A stretch of DNA of 64,000 nt from M55B154 sp964486725 (GTDB lineage Bacteria > Spirochaetota > UBA4802 > UB4802): NCBI GenBank assembly GCA_964486725.1, contig CAZAOK010000001.1, positions 1-64,000 on the forward strand, in the 5' to 3' direction. Shown here in pieces: positions 61,518 to 64,000 of this stretch. Under the pieces are notes generated by a model. The model was not told the origin of the DNA, did not search any database, and was given only the letters and a program-made list of their open reading frames with translations. Position 1 is the stretch's first letter. Every line of letters starts with the position of its first letter. The position numbers and the translations under genes were made by a program.

Positions 61518-62502
61518 ACAAGTAATTGGTGTCACCATGGGGGATCCGGCGGGTGTGGGTCCTGAAATAGCATTAAAAACCTTTGCTAAACTGAAAGAAT
61601 CAAGCCTGCCTTTTATTCCCGTGTTGATTGGATCATTCGAAGTATTGAAGCTGTATAATCCTGATAAGCTTGATACATATACTATAACCGACCCGGAAAA
61701 CCTGCATACACAACTAAATAATACAGATTCTCACGTTATCTGCGATGTGCCCTTCTCAGGGGAGCTGCCTGTTCCAGGCAGGGGAAATGAAAATACTGGT
61801 CGAGAATCACTGCGATACGTGGATATTGCCCTGGATTTATGGAAAAGAGGGATAATCAACTGCATGGTAACGGGACCGGTAAGCAAATCCCTGATCGAAA
61901 GAAGTGGTGTCCCATTTACCGGGCATACTGAATATATTGCAAACTATATTGGTGAAGATAATCCATCCATGCTAATGTTTTCTCCGAAATACAGGGTACT
62001 ACTTGTAACCACACACATACCAGTTTCACGCGTGAAAGATGAAGTTACCAGTGCAAAGATTCAGCATGTGATCGAAACCGGTTACCATGCAATTTCAAAA
62101 ATTGAAGGAAGACCTGCACGTATGGCTATATGTGGTCTTGATCCACACTGTGGTGATGGGGGCGCAATTGGTGAATTTGACACAACTGTAACGGTAACCA
62201 TGGTTGAGAAATTGAAACAAATGGGTATGCATATTTCGGGTCCGTACGCGGCAGATACATTGTTTATGCCTGCAAAATGGGAACAGTATGATTGTGTAGT
62301 GGCAATGTATCATGACCAGGGATTGATACCATTCAAGGTTCTGGCCTTTGAGGATGGAGTTAATGTGACACTGGGACTCTCAATTGTAAGAACTTCTGTT
62401 GATCATGGAACAGCATTTGATATTGCGGGAAAAAACCTGGCAGGATATTCAAGCATGGTTAAGGCGGTACACCTCGCGTATTTACTTCTTACGGGTAAGT
62501 GA
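61504..62502 (+). CDS. pdxA: 4-hydroxythreonine-4-phosphate dehydrogenase
   Basis: PdxA oxidises 4-phosphohydroxy-L-threonine in pyridoxal-phosphate synthesis. The 332-residue protein has TMGDPAGVGPEIALK near the start, GHTEYIA, CGLDPHCGDGGAIGEFD with the metal His, and ADTLFMPAKWEQYDCVVAMYHDQG. TTG 61504 is chosen because GAGGAG lies four bases upstream; it overlaps the bactofilin gene by 14 bp. PdxA-like proteins with other roles (PdxA2) exist, but motif content fits the classic enzyme. Confidence 0.92.
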   Translation: MRNHKQVIGVTMGDPAGVGPEIALKTFAKLKESSLPFIPVLIGSFEVLKLYNPDKLDTYTITDPENLHTQLNNTDSHVICDVPFSGELPVPGRGNENTGRESLRYVDIALDLWKRGIINCMVTGPVSKSLIERSGVPFTGHTEYIANYIGEDNPSMLMFSPKYRVLLVTTHIPVSRVKDEVTSAKIQHVIETGYHAISKIEGRPARMAICGLDPHCGDGGAIGEFDTTVTVTMVEKLKQMGMHISGPYAADTLFMPAKWEQYDCVVAMYHDQGLIPFKVLAFEDGVNVTLGLSIVRTSVDHGTAFDIAGKNLAGYSSMVKAVHLAYLLLTGK

Positions 62503-62526
62503 CCATTAAGCTTGTCTAATCACGTA

Positions 62527-62955
62527 CTACTTGATTAGTGTACATAGACGTTTTGATAACTTGAGGGCAAGATCATTCATGTTATCCCCCTGGATGTTTA
62601 TGAAATGAATGTATTTTGCCTTGTTCACCGGTTTTATTATTACAAGAACCGATAGATATCCCTTCTCCCTTGTTTGTTGAATACTGCCACTTGATGTTTC
62701 CATGTCGATGCTGAATCTTTCAATGCCGGAAGAATATGAATAAATTACAATTTTAATTTCTCGATGGGCTTTCAGTGCTTTTTCTTTCAGGGGCATTTGA
62801 CATTTTTTAATTATTGTTTCCCTGTATTGTTCAAGGCCATGGGGAACAACGAAAAGTATCCCGGATGTAGATTGGTTGTAGACTTCCTTTTCAGTTGTTG
62901 CGCATGCGGCCAGGCCGCATATCAGGATTATGATTCCAATAGTATGTGCTCTCAT
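62527..62955 (-). CDS. Putative lipoprotein
   Basis: I do not recognise the family. The 142-residue protein has the lipobox LICGLAAC (Cys at about 18) and a mature domain of mixed strands and helices (KEKALKAHREIKIVIYSYSS, YLSVLVIIKPVNKAKYIHFI). It is convergent with pdxA, whose stop is 25 bp away. Confidence 0.72.
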   Translation of the reverse strand: MRAHTIGIIILICGLAACATTEKEVYNQSTSGILFVVPHGLEQYRETIIKKCQMPLKEKALKAHREIKIVIYSYSSGIERFSIDMETSSGSIQQTREKGYLSVLVIIKPVNKAKYIHFINIQGDNMNDLALKLSKRLCTLIK

Positions 62956-63406
62956 TTTTTACCACTTTGTATTGTCAGGGTTTTCTATTCGTTCAATCTC
63001 ATCAGATCGTTACAGTTTTGCTCCCTTGTCATTCCGGCACTTCGGCCGGAACAGCTCTTAGGTTGCCTGGTGTAAAAAGCGATACTAACATGTATTGACC
63101 AACTTGCTGTGCCGCCGTGTGGCAGTGCGAACACAAGTTCAGTTTTCATGATACAACTATAAAAAATCATCCGCGTTAATCTGCGTTCATTGAGCGAAGC
63201 GGGCGGTTCCAAATATTTGAATAGATTTAATACGAATGTCAACAGAAAATAGGAGTCATTTGCAAACTAAAGAATGACGATATGTAAAGGTAAGAAAGAC
63301 AGGGCCAGAAATTATACAGAAAATGGATTGATTTTTTTCGCTTATCACAGTAATAAATTGATATAGAGCAACTGGTGTGAATATTTTAGTTATGTTGAGT
63401 TAAATT
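62956..63406. other. Intergenic region with small palindromes, no supported gene
   Basis: About 450 bases. TTCCGGC-acttc-GGCCGGAA-type hairpin at 63032-63051 and TGCC...GGCA near 63110-63125 are repeat-like, and the stretch ATCCGCGTTAATCTGCGTTC at about 63170-63189 resembles the non-coding repeats common in bacterial genomes. Short reading frames here have no ribosome sites and look like shadows. Confidence 0.55.
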
Positions 63407-63847
63407 ATGGAGAAAACACTTCTGGAAACATCAATATTTTTATTTATCTCAATCTGGGGATTTACCATACTCTTCCTGTGGTTCAGGCCCCGAATCGAGA
63501 TATTCTGGAAAATTATCGCTACGGTTATATATGCATTTTATATATGGTTTTTTTACAGGGAAATAATGACTGGTTATGAGTTATTTACCGGGGCTTATTT
63601 TGATGTAACAATGAGGTTTCTAAAGGAGTTTATAACCCTTATTTTCATGAACCTGTTTTTTCTCTGGCCGCTTGCCCTTATTATTATTTTCTACAAGTCA
63701 AGTGATCTCGGTGCTGAAAGGCTTCTGAAGTTCATGTGCATACTTACACTGGTTTTATGGATAGTATTTGTTGTGTATGTATTTTACCAGAAGGGTATAG
63801 ATGAGTTTCTTTTCGAAAACCTTAAGAAAATGCTTCCAGATGCGTAA
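63407..63847 (+). CDS. Hypothetical membrane protein with four helices
   Basis: A 146-residue protein of unknown family with hydrophobic segments at about 7-27, 33-53, 75-98 and 110-130. A polar loop (YREIMTGYELFTGAYFD) separates the second and third. It overlaps the next gene by 8 bp and is likely cotranscribed with it. Confidence 0.68.
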   Translation: MEKTLLETSIFLFISIWGFTILFLWFRPRIEIFWKIIATVIYAFYIWFFYREIMTGYELFTGAYFDVTMRFLKEFITLIFMNLFFLWPLALIIIFYKSSDLGAERLLKFMCILTLVLWIVFVVYVFYQKGIDEFLFENLKKMLPDA

Positions 63848-64000
63848 AATATTTCCGGTCATTTGTGTTTTTTGTATCCTGTGTATTTTTGTTAGCTACG
63901 GGGAGGGTGAAAATAAGAACGCGTCATGGTATTACAATAAGGGTGCCAGCGAGGCGGTAAAAGGGGACCTGAAAGAGGCGATTAATTTTTTTAAAAAATC
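63840..64000 (+). CDS. TPR-type exported protein, cut by the window end
   Basis: The visible 53 codons start at ATG 63840, overlapping the previous gene by 8 bp, and run off the window end. A signal peptide (IFPVICVFCILCIFVSYG) is followed by WYYNKGASEAVKGDLKEAINFFKKS, the first half of a tetratricopeptide repeat. Exported TPR proteins are common in this type of bacterium; the rest cannot be judged. Confidence 0.7.
   Translation, partial: MRKIFPVICVFCILCIFVSYGEGENKNASWYYNKGASEAVKGDLKEAINFFKK

Noticed and set aside
62985..63242. 85-residue minus-strand reading frame in the intergenic region
   Set aside because: Composed of small palindromes and repeat-like sequence, with no ribosome site.

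Overview
The window looks like a chromosomal piece of a Spirochaetota-like bacterium with moderate GC. The evidence is indirect: a pyrophosphate-type phosphofructokinase, a bactofilin with a nearby LysM/M23 peptidase, a short EF-Ts, a double cyclic-nucleotide-domain regulator, many GAF/PAS/SpoIIE/HD-GYP/MCP signalling proteins, and futalosine-pathway menaquinone genes. The assignment is inference; marker-gene phylogeny would settle it. A 100-N scaffold gap inside rpsB, flanked by identical 55-bp ends, shows this is a draft (probably metagenomic) assembly.

Layout. 0.3-3.3 kb (minus): a CRP-like regulator broken by a 71-bp insertion, a DJ-1/PfpI protein, pth and a STAS protein. 3.5-9.2 kb (plus): a dehydrogenase, a duplicated-hairpin membrane protein, two paralogous GT4 glycosyltransferases and two methyltransferases, possibly a surface-glycan or small-molecule cluster. 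9.1-11.7 kb (minus): a histidine-kinase-like ATPase with mqnD and mqnB, then a Cys-rich DUF3795 protein. 12-16.2 kb: a periplasmic thioredoxin, a KamA-family radical SAM enzyme, a chemoreceptor and a small membrane protein. 16.5-25 kb: the housekeeping run rpsB-tsf-pyrH-frr-uppS-cdsA-dxr-rseP-ispG, linking translation, undecaprenyl and phospholipid synthesis, the MEP isoprenoid pathway and site-2 proteolysis. 25-27 kb: GH1 glycosidase plus an FGE-like protein. 27-37 kb: an HD-GYP response regulator, a GAF/PAS histidine kinase, a zinc-type chemoreceptor, a cyclase-family hydrolase, a TetR regulator and a PAS/SpoIIE phosphatase. 37-47 kb: an orphan citramalate-synthase regulatory domain, a metal-transporter-like permease, galE, an ADP-forming acyl-CoA synthetase pair, PPi-PFK, lipoproteins, a TPR protein and a parvulin. 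47.5-54.6 kb: a complete F-type ATP synthase operon. 54.8-64 kb: two large acidic proteins (one with GAF and a degenerate GGDEF), LysM/M23 peptidase, bactofilin, pdxA, a lipoprotein and a TPR protein cut by the window end.

The most striking non-coding signal is a family of non-autonomous transposable elements of 123-153 bp. There are five copies, one nested inside another. They share GTRRYTACTCAGCT-like ends, make 8-bp target duplications and carry a strong central hairpin, usually capped by CTTCGG, whose stem sequence changes in a compensatory way in one copy. I saw no CRISPR array, rRNA or tRNA, and no clear defence or phage genes.
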